From assembly GCA_022036555.1 (NCBI GenBank), contig CM039120.1, positions 33,257,716-33,321,715 of the forward strand: a stretch of DNA of 64,000 nt, written 5' to 3'. How positions within the stretch are numbered: the first letter of the stretch is position 1; each line of letters opens with the position of its first letter. Source of the stretch: Microstegium vimineum. Lineage: Eukaryota > Streptophyta > Magnoliopsida > Poales > Poaceae. Below the pieces are notes generated by a model, which did not search any database, was not told where the DNA came from, and saw only the letters and a list, made by a program, of their open reading frames with translations. Positions 22,640 through 33,100 of the stretch are shown in pieces. Made by a program: the position numbers and the translations under genes.

Positions 22640-23700
22640 CGACTAAGGAAGCTACTCGAACGGCCCCCATGTAGAGGAAGTAGTCGGATCGGGACCGTGA
22701 GCCGAAGTGGACGTCACAGGGTCGACGGGGGCAGCCAATGGAGTTGGCTCGGGATCACCCCAATCGGCATCATCCTGCTCCTCCTCCACAAAGATGCTAG
22801 TGTCCACCTCATCATCACCTGCAAGCTCAAAAGTAGTGGAAACACAGGGCATAGTCTCATTGAAGGTAATCTCACAAGTCTCCGTCACTCGGTTAGTCTC
22901 AAGGTTAAGTGCATGATAAGAACGAGAGTGAGTAGAATAACCAAGAAAGATATCGTCAGAAGACCATGATTCAAATTTATCCAACTTACCGCCCTTTTTG
23001 AGGATGAAGCACCTACACCCAAACACCCGTATGTGACTTACCTTGGGTGGTCTCCCAAATCGCAGTTCATAAGAGGTCTTTTCTTGAAAGCTCGGAGAAA
23101 AATGCGATTGGAAACATAGAAAGCAGAAGTGAGTGCTTCGGCCCAATACCGCCTAGGAGTCCTATGCTCATCGAGCATCGTCCTGGCCATCTCAACAAGG
23201 GTCTGATTCTTGCGTTCAACAACACCATTCTGCTGTGGAGTGTGAGGTGAGGAAAACTGGTGATCGAGACCCAAAGAATAGCAAAGGTTTCCTCATAGTC
23301 TATTCCCTCCTTTTGACAAAAGTCTTGAGCTACCAACCTAGCCTTGTTGCGCACTACCACCCCATCCTCACTTTGTTGAAGACCGTGATTCAAATTTATC
23401 CAACTTACCGCCCTTTTTGAGGATGAAGCACCTGCACCCAAACACCCGTAGGTGACTTACCTTGGGTGGTCTCCCAAATCGCAACTCATAAGAAGTCTTC
23501 TTCTTGAAAGCTTGGAGGAAATGCGATTGGAAACATAGCAAGAAGAACTGAGTGCCTCGGCCCAATACCACCTAGGAGTCCTATGATCATCGAGCATCGT
23601 CCTGGCCATCTCAACAAGGGTCCGATTCTTGCGCTCAACAACACCGTTCTGCTGGGGAGTGTTAGGTGAGGAAAACTAGTGATCTAGACCCAAAGAAGAG
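22640..23700 (-). pseudogene. Sirevirus S2 integrase C-terminal region, locally duplicated and scrambled
   Basis: The integrase segment with KTSYELRFGRPPKVSH and GCRCFILKKGGKLDKFES is present twice, at about 22962-23279 and 23379-23697. Between the copies lies a 97-bp fragment (23280-23376) that duplicates RT sequence 22202-22298 (KARLVAQ, GIDYEETFA). The reading frame is broken throughout. The arrangement points to template switching during reverse transcription or to repair-associated copying. Confidence 0.85.
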
Positions 23701-24521
23701 AAAAGAGTTGCAAAGTGAGCATTCTTGAATTTTGTGCCATTGTCACTGTGGATAGCTCTCATGGCATTCTTAGGTAGCTCATTTTGCAATCTCAAAATCA
23801 GATCTTGAACAAGTGGAAAAGCCTCATCCTTACTCTCCAAAAAGAACACCCAAAAGTATCTCGAGTAGTCATCAACGACTACAACCACATACCACTTCCC
23901 TCCTTCCGACCTGACCCGAGCTGGACCAACTATGTCCATGTGTAAGAGCTCACCGGGTCGAGTGGTCATGATCTCAGTCACAGGAGAATGGGAAGCGGCA
24001 ACCATCTTGCCATGCCTGCAAGGATGGCAAACCAAATCCTTCTCGAACTTTAGCTTTGGCAATCCTTGGATAATGTCCATTGAGCTAAGCCTTGCAAGCA
24101 AGTCAAAACTCAAATGTCCCAATCTCCTATGCCACTTCCAAAGATCGTAGGAAAAACCGGCAAGAAGAGAACGAGAAGGTCCGGAAAGAGATAGAAAATC
24201 CGCATGAAAAACCTTACCGAAGGGTAAAATCCGGCAAACAAGCTCACCACAAGAGTCCAAAACCCGAGACAAGTTTGGCTTAAAGCTCACTTCACAACCG
24301 TCTTCAAGGAGTTGTGAAACTGAAAGAAGGTTAAAATGCAAATTTGCAACCAAAGCAACATCCTTGAGGACAAAAGACGAATTGACTCGGATTGACCCTC
24401 GGGACACAACCTTACCTTTACTCTTATCCCCAAGTGTGATATACTCGGTGTGGCGTACGGGGTCGAGGCTGGAGAACCACTTGGCACTTCCGGTCATATG
24501 GTGTGAACATCCGGAATCCAC
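23676..24521 (-). pseudogene. Sirevirus S2 protease C-terminal part and integrase core
   Basis: A 281-codon open stretch begins MDSGCSHHMTGS, the copia protease D-S-G motif. It continues with the gag-pre-integrase zinc region (HRRLGHLSFD...CHPCRHGK) and the integrase core (LLHMDIVGPARV, VVVVDDYSRYFWVFFL, then IHSDNGTKFKN). It runs into the scrambled integrase segment. Although open in this stretch, it cannot yield a working polyprotein because both sides are damaged. Confidence 0.87.
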
Positions 24522-26231
24522 AAGCCAAGTCTCCTCCAGTCCTCCTTCCTACATCAATAAAAAGATATAGGGTGAGCAAACGGACCAACACTGGGGTTAG
24601 TAAAAATGTGAAGGATACCAGTGTTGTCCTACTTACCCAAAGAAAGGGTTAGGAGAAAAACCAAACATCTCCTGTCCCATGGGGGCATAGCGATCACCAC
24701 GATAGGGAAAACGTGGTCCGCTAGTGAAGGGAGGAGTAAAGCCACCGCCACGAGGCCTGTAGTCGTATGGGTCACCACTGGTACCCCGCCGGGCACGACC
24801 ACCACATGGTCTAGCCTCCTGAGGCCTAGCACCTTGAGGCATTGTACCTCTAGGCCTAGAAGTGCGCCTCTGAACTTCCAGTTCACGCACCCCAACTCGT
24901 GGGTGGTACATGTCTCGGTTGTTCAACTCAACCTGCCACCGAACATCTCTCTTCCTTCTAAAGCAAAACTCAGCCAAGTTCCCATCCCGCTCACAATACT
25001 CACAATGGTACCTCACCACACTCTTGGTAGGCACTCTCTTGGTGGGTTGGGTGGCTCTAGCTTTCTTAGGAAGGGGATCACTAGAGATATCTGACAGTGT
25101 GTCAGGTGGGATTCAAAGATGGTTTGGTTTGGCAATGCACACTTGCTTCTGTGGAGTGGTTTTGGGTGGCTCTTCAAACACACCATCTCTCATAGCTAGC
25201 TTGGTAGGGTCGGTAGGCTTAGTTGGGGAAAACTTGGTAAACTTGGGAGGTGTGGTGGGTTTCTCACTCATTCTCAAACCACTATACTCACCGATCTTAC
25301 CGAACATGCTATCATCCTTCCCACATATAGAAAAGCCTACTCCCGTGCTGCCAGCCCGCTTGCATTGGCTAAGCAACATTCCCAACTGCGGCTCTCGGCA
25401 AGACACCAAGCTCAAGATGGACCGAAGGTATGTGTTTTCCTCCTCGGTACGCATCTTGTCGTGTTTGCACGACGTGATCTCAAGCTCCAAAGCCTCAAAG
25501 CGATTCGACTCTCTAGTGCTATCTGAGCTGATCTTCTCTAACACAGTGATCCTATCATCTTTCTATGCCAGCTCAGAATGCAAGTCTAAGCAAGACTTGC
25601 ATGCACCAAGTAAGTTAGGCCTAGCCTTCAGCTCACTGACCTCCTCAAGTAGAGTGCCATACTTGTCCTAGAGAGTGACAAGATTAGACATGTGAATGGT
25701 GCAAACATCACACTCTACCTCCTCGGTAACCATCACTGATGCCTTAGCAAAATCTAGCTCATGCAGTGCGCTAAGATACTTAGCCTTAAATTTGTTCCTC
25801 TCACACGCGGCACGCTTGATCAAAGCATCCTGACTCATCAAGGTGTCATTTAGGGCAAGAGAGAGGGATTCGATGGTGGGTGATACCTCGGATGTATCGG
25901 AGTCGTAGTCGGAGTCGTCCTTGCGCTTGCCGACCTTGCCTTCTTCAATTGCCATGGTGCAAAAGCCACCGTGCTTGGCGTTGGCGTAGAAGCATAGGCC
26001 GTTGAACTTGTCCTCAACCTTTCCCTTCGACTAATCATCGCTTGAAGAAGCACCTCCATCGGAGGAAGCATCGATGTCGCTGAGGGAGGCGAGGAAGGAT
26101 CAGTGCTTGGCCTTCACCTTGTCGATCACCTTCTTGAAGGACCTTCGGTTGTAGCCACCCTTGGGCTTGTGCTTGTCCTCAAAGTGGTGCTCGCGCTTAT
26201 CCTTGCGCTTTGTGAAGTCACCTGCAGCTTT
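24522..26231 (-). pseudogene. gag: Sirevirus S2 gag C-terminal region with second zinc motif, broken
   Basis: Pieces on the minus strand are an acidic/coiled stretch (25668-25955, KRKDDSDYDSDTSE and a helix-rich tail), a helical segment followed by a Pro/Thr-rich linker (25113-25544), and a region with CEYCERDGNLAEFC (24633-25034), the second zinc-finger-like motif usual in Sirevirus gag. Stops at 25665-25667 and near 26234 separate the pieces. An Arg/Gly/Pro-rich tail precedes the protease. Confidence 0.8.
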
Positions 26232-27038
26232 CTAGGGGCAGTTTGCGATGAAGTGATCCTCATCACCGCAACGGTAGCACCCCTTGGCCGAGCCACCACG
26301 TCGTCGGTTCAAACGGTTGTTGTGAAACCGTGAGAACCTAGTGATGACTAGGGCTAGCTCATCATCTCCAAGATCCTCCACTTGCTCCTCTATCACAGAC
26401 ATCAAAGATAAAGCGAACAAAGAGTGGGAAGGGTTAGAGGAGGAAGAAGACATACCACCGGGGAGAGAAACCAACCCCATAGAGGGTTTCGACGGGTTTT
26501 CAAGCTTGGCCCGGGTCTGGTAGTCAATCTCTGAGGACTTAAGCTTGCTGAACAACTCGTCCACGATCAGGGCATCACAGCCCGATGACTCCTGAATGGC
26601 AGGCACCTTCATCTCCCACACCTTCCGATCAAGAGCATGCAGAAGCTTGATAGCCATCTCATGATCATCATAAGACAAGTTGGCTCGATTAGCACGCATC
26701 TTGTTGACGATAGATTGGAAGCGAGTGAACATCCTGTCAACAGATTCGCCGGCCAACTCAACAAAGTTCTCGTACTCTCTACGGTACGTGTCGAAGAGTC
26801 TGGACTTGATCTGAGTGTTGCCCTCATGATATCTCAAGAGTGTTTGCCAGATCTCCCATGCCATAGTGAGACTCGAAACTCGCTCAAACTCAGGAAGAGA
26901 CAAACAAGAGAAGAGAATGCTACGGGCTCTTGCGTTTGACGCATGTTGCGTGATTTGGAGTTCGGTAATCTGAGCGCCAAGAACCACGAAGTCCTCATTC
27001 TCACAAATCTCCCAGTTTTCCTCAGAAAAACTTCCCAA
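26232..27038 (-). pseudogene. gag: Sirevirus S2 gag core, N-terminally truncated
   Basis: A 268-codon open stretch contains the copia gag (UBN2-like) core with WEIWQTLLRYHEGNTQIK, LFDTYRREYENF and MRANRANLSYDDHEM, and a CCHC knuckle CYRCGDEDHFIANC, ending at a TAG. The N-terminal third of gag, the leader and the primer site are missing. The frame runs directly into LTR sequence at about 27035. The MGSFSEENWE start is therefore a product of the deletion, not the native start. Confidence 0.85.
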
Positions 27039-28331
27039 ATCCGATCCAAATGGTTACCAACTGCAACCAAACTTTGTAGGCATGATCCTAGTGCAGTTGG
27101 GGAGCTATCTTGAAGAAATCATCGCTCAATTTGAGTCGGTTAGATGGGCACGAAGGGATTTCGGGAGAAAACCCCAAAACGAAGAACACCGCAAAGAAAT
27201 TGCCCAATCTGTGTGCTCGTGAGGTTTTAGGAAAATTCCTTTGGTGCAAAGTTGCTCCTCACAAGTACGAAGAACTTGGTTCAAACGGATTTTGCTAATC
27301 TTCTCTCAAACAAGAAATCTCATCTCAGGAAAAAGAGAGAGCAAAAACAAAAAACGAAGAACACAAGCAAAAGCATGAGACATGATCAAGTAATCAACAC
27401 CGCCATGGCTTACGGAGGGTAAGGCCTCCGATTCCCGCAAAAGATCCTTGAGTTCTTACAAAGGTTGGTAGAATCAACCTAGGGCCCTCATGAACTAGAG
27501 AGAGGTTAGAGAGAAAAGAGGAATATACAAATGATTAGGGTTCAAGAGGTGGGATGAGGATACGCCTTCATCCCCTATTTAATAGGGCTTTGGCTATTTC
27601 CCAAAGACCCCCCTAGATACATGAGTGAACTACCTAGCCTAAGCATTGCAGTCCAAGCTCAGGAAAATTCTCCCGCAATTTGAATGGATGGCCCCGCTTC
27701 CTGCTAGGACTTGTCGTCGCCTCGACGCAACCTCTTGGATTCCGCTACGTGCCGTCCACGCTTCCTCGGAAGCTCCGCCTAGGTTTTGAGGCCCAAAACC
27801 AGGAAACCCGCCACCGGTAGCTTTGGGCTCAACTACCAAACCCCGAGTTTTGAGGCCCAAACTCGGAAACCGTCCTCGGATGGTTTTGAGGCCCAAACCA
27901 CTAAATTGCTCAACTCGAACCACCTTGTCCTCGTCCGGTCGGACTCCGAGTCCCGTGAGCCTCCGCTGGACCCGCTCATCCGTCGTCTTGACTTGGTCAA
28001 CTTGGTCTACCTCCATGTCTTATCGCACTCGCCGATGCAAGTACTAGCCACCACAGCTAGTGCGCCGGCGCCCATGGTCCCTCAGTCCGAGCCCCGCTTC
28101 CGCCCTTCACCTCTGTCAGTCCGTCGGAATGGCAAGCCTCTACTCGACCTTCTCCACGCCATTGACCATTGTCACTAGGCATAGCACCCGCACACCACAA
28201 GCCGATAGACAGACACACATTTGCTTTCACAAAGATTAGTAGTAAGCCACTCAAACTGAAACGCTCAAGTGTTGGGCAATCAAGCATCACAACACTGAAC
28301 TACATGGGTACTTATCCACCATGTGTTCGCA
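27035..28331 (-). repeat. Sirevirus S2 5' LTR, 3' part deleted
   Basis: This LTR is colinear with 18005-19324, starts TGCGAACAC at 28331 (minus strand) and breaks off at about 27035, where gag begins. It lacks the last 600 bp, including the palindrome cluster. The junction shows short shared sequence (TTTTCCTCA-like), suggesting a microhomology-mediated deletion. Confidence 0.85.
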
Positions 28332-28386
28332 GAGGTTGTTGACACTATTTTGGTTATCTAATAGTTTGTCATTCTTGGTGTCAACA
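28332..28386 (-). repeat. 5' end of the Athila A LTR, cut off by S2
   Basis: The first five bases are the S2 TSD (GAGGT). Bases 28337-28386 begin and end with the inverted 9-mers TGTTGACAC and GTGTCAACA. Read on the minus strand, TGTTGACACC at 28386 would be the LTR start. Adding these 55 bp brings shared landmarks to about 105 bp from the LTR start, versus about 90 bp in Athila B. The alternative is that 28337 is the start of the E3 LTR. Confidence 0.55.
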
Positions 28387-28699
28387 GTCACGCGGCCCAC
28401 AAGGAAAGATAAGCGCACAAGCTTGGATACTACTTGGATACGGTGAAGAGAAGAAGACTGAAGAGTAGCTTAGGACTCTGAATCTGTATCTGATTAGGAC
28501 TAGACCTCACCCTTAACTAGTTCCTGGACTATAAAGGGTCGGTAAGGACACCACCCAAAAACAAGTTGAACATAGCACCCGACACACAGAGCGACGCACG
28601 ACACCTTGTACAACACATCCCCAGCAATAATAAGCAACTCAGCTAAATGCCAACTGGACGTAAGGTTGTTACTCGAGTACATTGAGGGCCCGAACCAGT
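28387..28699 (+). repeat. E3 5' LTR, left part, with TATA box
   Basis: TATAAA at 28530-28535, in the context GGACTATAAAGGG, suggests the LTR promoter. The LTR continues at 41557 after Tat2. The 5' start is not certain because Athila A abuts at 28386. Confidence 0.6.
28695..28699. repeat. Tat2 target-site duplication, left copy (CCAGT)
   Basis: CCAGT precedes TGTTGACAC at 28700 and recurs exactly at 41557-41561. Confidence 0.93.
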
Positions 28700-29746
28700 T
28701 GTTGACACAAAAAGCGTCAGGATCTGCGAACACCTCGGGCTATTACCCAAATTCGATATCCAAAGGTGTGTCAGTCGATTTGACCAGTTAATCGACAAGG
28801 ATGATAACTACAACAAGATTTGAACAAGACAACGGAGATACGCCCAGATGTCAAGATTCAGACTTGGTCAGGATAACAAGAGCAGAGCTGAACGAGACAA
28901 CAGCGATGCGCCCGGATGTCAAAGCTCAGATTACTCCCACGCAGAACTTGCAAGGTTTTGACGGAGATCGAAGAGTTGCAGCCCGTCGAGACTTGAAGAA
29001 CTCATAGATAAACTAAGACTAATGCAATAAAAGGGTAAATTGCAGTAAAGGTAAATAAGAGTAATTGATTTGTTTGATAGATTGATTGATTGTCTTTTTC
29101 TCACGACCCCCAGGTACATATTTATACTCCGGCAATAGGAGTTGTAAACAGACACGACTCGTACCTTTCCTAAACAAAACAAACTCCTATTTTAAAGGAA
29201 ACAAACGACTCGTGCAAGAGTCGGACTCAAACTGCCATAATAATACTGGTATGAGATCACCAGTTCCCTTATGTCTTCTCTTCGATGAAACTTTCCATCG
29301 GCACACTCTTCAATCCGCAACTTTCTTTTATTGCTATCGGCAATCCCCTGCTGACGTCAACCGCCACATCACCCTGTGCCCATCGGCATCGTCTCCTTCT
29401 CGGTAATATCCCCAATCGGCCATCCTTCACTCCCATCGGCAACATCCTTATCAGCAATACCCTTATCGGCAACCACTACGTTACCCTGTGCCCATCGGCA
29501 CTCCATGCCCATCGGCATCGGCAATACTTCCTAATCGGCAACCTTGCACTTCTAGTAACTTGTCTTCACCAATTAATTCTTATCGGCAAGAGTCGTCCAA
29601 CTCCCATCGGCAATAAACTTATTTTTCTTGCAGCATTCATCCTCATCGGTAATTTTGACCGATGACTTTCTTATGCTGATAGAAAACGGCTACCGATTAA
29701 CGCAAGTCTTAGTTCATTTGACACACGCCGAAAAATGGTGTCAACA
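28700..29746 (-). repeat. Tat2 3' LTR
   Basis: The 1047-bp LTR has TGTTGACAC/GTGTCAACA termini and pairs with 40509-41556. A segment of roughly 65-70 bp is tandemly duplicated (GACAACGGAGATACGCCCAG near 28829 and GACAACAGCGATGCGCCCGG near 28895). Tat1 has only one copy. Confidence 0.93.
29296..29613. repeat. Cluster of 11 ATCGGCA heptamers in the Tat2 3' LTR
   Basis: Eleven exact ATCGGCA copies in about 320 bp, irregularly spaced, with further near-copies (ATCGGCC, ATCGGTA). The partner LTR retains eight exact copies, the others being altered by single substitutions. The Tat1 LTR has four. Spacing is not a simple tandem repeat, which argues for dispersed short sites rather than a microsatellite. 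Confidence 0.85.
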
Positions 29747-30001
29747 CATGCCCCCCAATTTCGGAGTGTAGAATATTTTATGCGCCGAAATTTTCTCTAC
29801 TGTAACTGCTCTCTCCAAGATAACTGCACAACTTCCTCGATTACTGCGCGCAAAACCGCAATTTATTAATAAAATCCCGCGACCACAGCGCGAACAGTTG
29901 CAAACCTAATCATATCTCCTCAATTGCTGCGCATACCTATTGGATACCTCTCTACATTCCTGCTCAGTGTGAAGAAAATTCCAAAATACCCCTGACCAAG
30001 C

Positions 30002-30009
30002 TTATAAAA
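30002..30009 (+). promoter_or_regulatory. Putative TATA box of the Tat2 antisense PMD gene
   Basis: TTATAAAA lies about 175 bp upstream of the ATG at 30180, in the region that is conserved with Tat1 from the LTR edge onward (CATGCCCCCCAATTTCGG, then CGCCGAAATTT). It matches CTATAAAG at 3321 in Tat1. Confidence 0.55.
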
Positions 30010-30179
30010 GTTACCACCATCCAATTTATTTTTACCCTGAGCCTACTTTTACTTTCACCTGCCCTCGTCTTCAACCTCGGCGGCGACTTCAGCGGCGACT
30101 CCGAAGAACGGCTCCGTGAACTCAAGCAACAGTAATTTCTTCAAGCAGAGAACAAATCGCAAGGATTCCCCCAGCTCCA

Positions 30180-33100
30180 ATGGCGATCCACTTCGACGTC
30201 CCCAAGGTAAATTTGTCCCCTTCTCACTTCATCTTCTGCAAGTTCCTTTTCCGTATCAATTTTATAATCCTCTTTTCCCCTTTCTTTCTTTGATTTTTTT
30301 TCCGAAACCTAGGAACTGTACAACAAAGTAGTAATCCCAATTGAGCAATCCAATTTCAACTGCCTAGGTCCAATGGGAAACTCTAACCCCATCAATCTGA
30401 TTAATGCGGAGACCAACCGCATCCCTTTCAGATCCGAGTGCTTTAGCCTAGGTTTATGGAAAGATGCCTTCCGTTCATGGCCTAAACCCACCAAGGGATG
30501 GAAGAACTGGTACCTTAGAATAATCAGAACACAGCAAGTTTACTGGTCAGAGCGTAACCTAGATTAGTGTATCAGGCTCTCCATTGCCAATATGGAGAAG
30601 AATGAGAATATGATGATGGCGGCTTCGTATTTCTGGTCCGATACAATGAATGCCTTTTTATTCAGACACGGACTAGCTACTCCCACTCTTGCCGATGTGC
30701 ACATGCTTACCGGCCTCGATGTCTCCTCTGCCGATACCCCCGCCCTGTTCAATAGGAAGGCTGAGTATAAGGTGAACACACACAATGTCGACGGCTGGAC
30801 TGGTTACATCCGGGAATATCAAAAAACCGGATCGGTAAGTCAGAGGGAGCACGCCATCTTTTTGAACATGTGGCTAGAAAAATTTATCTTCTGTGGTAGA
30901 ACCATCGGACCTACTACCATGTACCTCTCTGCAGCAGAACTCCTGGCCGATGGAACAAGACTCCCTCTTGGCCGATACCTCCTTGGATCGGTATACCATC
31001 TCCTACACCAAGTGTCCAGGAAGTTATTATTAGGCGAGTCCATCGGCAACCTCGGGGGTCCTTGGTGGTTTATAAACATGTGGTTAAATGCACACATGTA
31101 CAAGGTCCTCCAATTCGATCTATTCAGTCAGCAATTTCCAAGAGATATATCAGAAGACTAAGTATATGATGATGACGAATCGGCAACCCGTCCCCCACTC
31201 AATTTTGGGGAGGCTATTATAGTGCTACCAGGAACCGATGCCAATGCAGATCAATTCGGTAGGTTCTTCCAAAAGCTTTACTGTGGAATCCCCGTCGTAG
31301 AACGGCTTTGGTGGCCTTATGTCGATGAGAACAACCAATTCCCATTGTTATTCAACCTTACCGATTGGAACGTGCCACAGAATGAAACAATCATGAAGGC
31401 AAGCATTGTTCCCCGAGCCATTCCAGTCAACATCTTTGGAACTAGGAAGAACTCTCCTCCATCTTATGAGTTTTATTATCCATCGGCAGCAGCAAGCCAG
31501 CTGACATTCGGCCAATTACCGATCAAACTCAGCTTTGCCAATGTGATAAAGCCAAGAGAAATCATCTCCAGTGCCATGGATTGGAACAGGATTGTCAACC
31601 TTTCTCCCCATGCCGATACATCAAACATTGATCAATCCTCCTGGGCACCAACATCGTTCATGACAGAGTTATACAAATCTTGGTGGCAAGAATGGAGAAG
31701 CCAATTGTTCGCCAAATCATTGCACTACTATCGGCATTTAATCGACACCGATCACATCATTCCCGATGATGCAGTAAGTTCTTAATTCTAATGCATTTTT
31801 TTCATTGTTTATTTTTACCATCGGCATCTGACCCTTTTTCACTTAACAGGTTGATGATCCAATCCCCCAAACAAGCAAGAGTGGCAAGCCCTTCCATCTT
31901 CGAATGATGAGCCCCGTATCAATCATCGGCAACAAGGCTCCCACATTGGCCGCTTTCATACCTCAAAGGGTACCTAAGGTTACCCTCAAGCCCAAGCCGA
32001 CGCCCGCAAAGACCATCGCTACTCTATCGGCTGCTGCTGCCATCTTGGCGCGAGCTTTCGCAGTAAGTTTTATTTTTACTTATACCGATCACAAACTATT
32101 CATCGACAATATTTACTTTATGCAACTTGCACTAAATATTTCAGGCAGCGAGGCCATCGGCAGCTGTTCCAGACGTACAAGCTTCTCCAACTCCTACTAC
32201 CGATGGCCCCAAGCTTCGCAACCGAAATGGGCTAGCTCACCAACTATTGCTCCGAGGAAGAAGAGACGTCTGAGGTTAGCCACCCCATCTACACCACCAA
32301 CTCCAGTCGCATCACCAACCGCCAACGCACCAACGGCAGAACCATCGTCGGCGTCCATTCCTGAGCAGCCGATGGACAAAACACCCGACCGGGGAACACC
32401 ACTACCGCAGGAACCAGCTGCAACAACATCGGCATCGGTACTAGCACCTAATGAAATTCCTGACCAGAGAACAGCAACATCGCCACAGGAACCAGCCACC
32501 ACAGCAGAGCCAGCACCAACAACAGCACCATCAGCACCAATCACTCCTCCCGCGGAGGCAAGTTCATCGGCAACTGCTGCCGATCTTCAAGATGATATTA
32601 CGCCAGCTGCTTTCCCAAGTCCGAGGCAAGAAATCCGCTTCAAGATGGTAAGCCGATTATCTAAAGACTTGCAGTATAAACTTATGATCGAGAAATTTTA
32701 ACTTTCTCCCTTTCAGGCCCAAGACTCCCCCGATAGCTTATTCTCCTTCGGCGTCAACCTCCCTGACGAGAATGAAGACAAAGAAGATTCTGCTCCAGCG
32801 AATACCTTGTTCTCCTTCGCCGTCAACCTTCCCGATGAAGACGAAGATGAAGAAAGCTCCGCTCCAGCTTTATCGGCAGATGTCAAACTCAAGCTTGAAA
32901 CATTGCTATCTTTACTGCAACAAGACACATCCCATCTCGTCCAAGACTCCACTGCAGTAAAGATAGCTTTTAAAGACATCCAAGGCCACCTGTCTGCCGA
33001 TACAGAAGAAACACTTTTCCAGGCAGCGTTTCTTGAGAGCAAGCAACTCCAGTATCAAAGACTCTCTCGTCGCATAGCCAATAGGACTGCTCGATCAAAG

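Larger units (their letters stand above)
17387..28331 (-). mobile_element. Sirevirus S2, full-span but rearranged Ty1/copia element
   Basis: The element spans 10,945 bp on the minus strand: 3' LTR 17387-19324, long 3' untranslated region 19325-20927, RT/RNase H 20928-22639, scrambled integrase 22640-23700, protease/integrase 23676-24521, gag 24600-27038 and a truncated 5' LTR 27035-28331. Sirevirus features are a long gag with two zinc motifs, several polypurine tracts and palindromes in the LTR. It is flanked by a near-perfect 5-bp TSD. The primer site, leader and gag N-terminus are deleted. Confidence 0.88.
14071..28386 (-). mobile_element. Athila A, Athila-like Ty3/gypsy element, 5' part
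   Basis: This minus-strand element has its 5' LTR at 28332-28386 plus 15725-17386, a primer site at 15707-15724, and gag with the protease start at 14071-15628. S2 is inserted in the LTR and S1 in the protease. The rest of pol and the 3' LTR lie left of the window. Family assignment rests on the gag sequence, the CCHC knuckle and the protease phrase CDLGSGLNIM. The LTR start at 28386 is inferred from TGTTGACACC on the minus strand and from alignment with Athila B. Confidence 0.75.

Noticed and set aside
24621..25671. Two long plus-strand open frames (157 and 253 codons)
   Set aside because: They lie antisense to the Sirevirus S2 gag C-terminal region, and their composition mirrors its Arg/Gly/Pro-rich codons. 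No domain, start context or conservation was seen.
28337..28386. Independent 50-bp MITE or solo element
   Set aside because: Flanking 5-mers GAGGT and GTCAC do not match each other, and the segment fits better as the end of a neighbouring LTR.
29296..29613. CRISPR-like or microsatellite array
   Set aside because: The repeated unit is only 7 bp, with irregular spacing and no constant-length spacers or long direct repeats; the context is plant LTR.
32197..32544. 115-codon minus-strand frame rich in Gly/Val/Ala
   Set aside because: It is the reverse complement of the Pro/Ala/Thr-rich exon 4 of the Tat2 PMD gene, where low-complexity GC-rich codons leave the opposite strand open.
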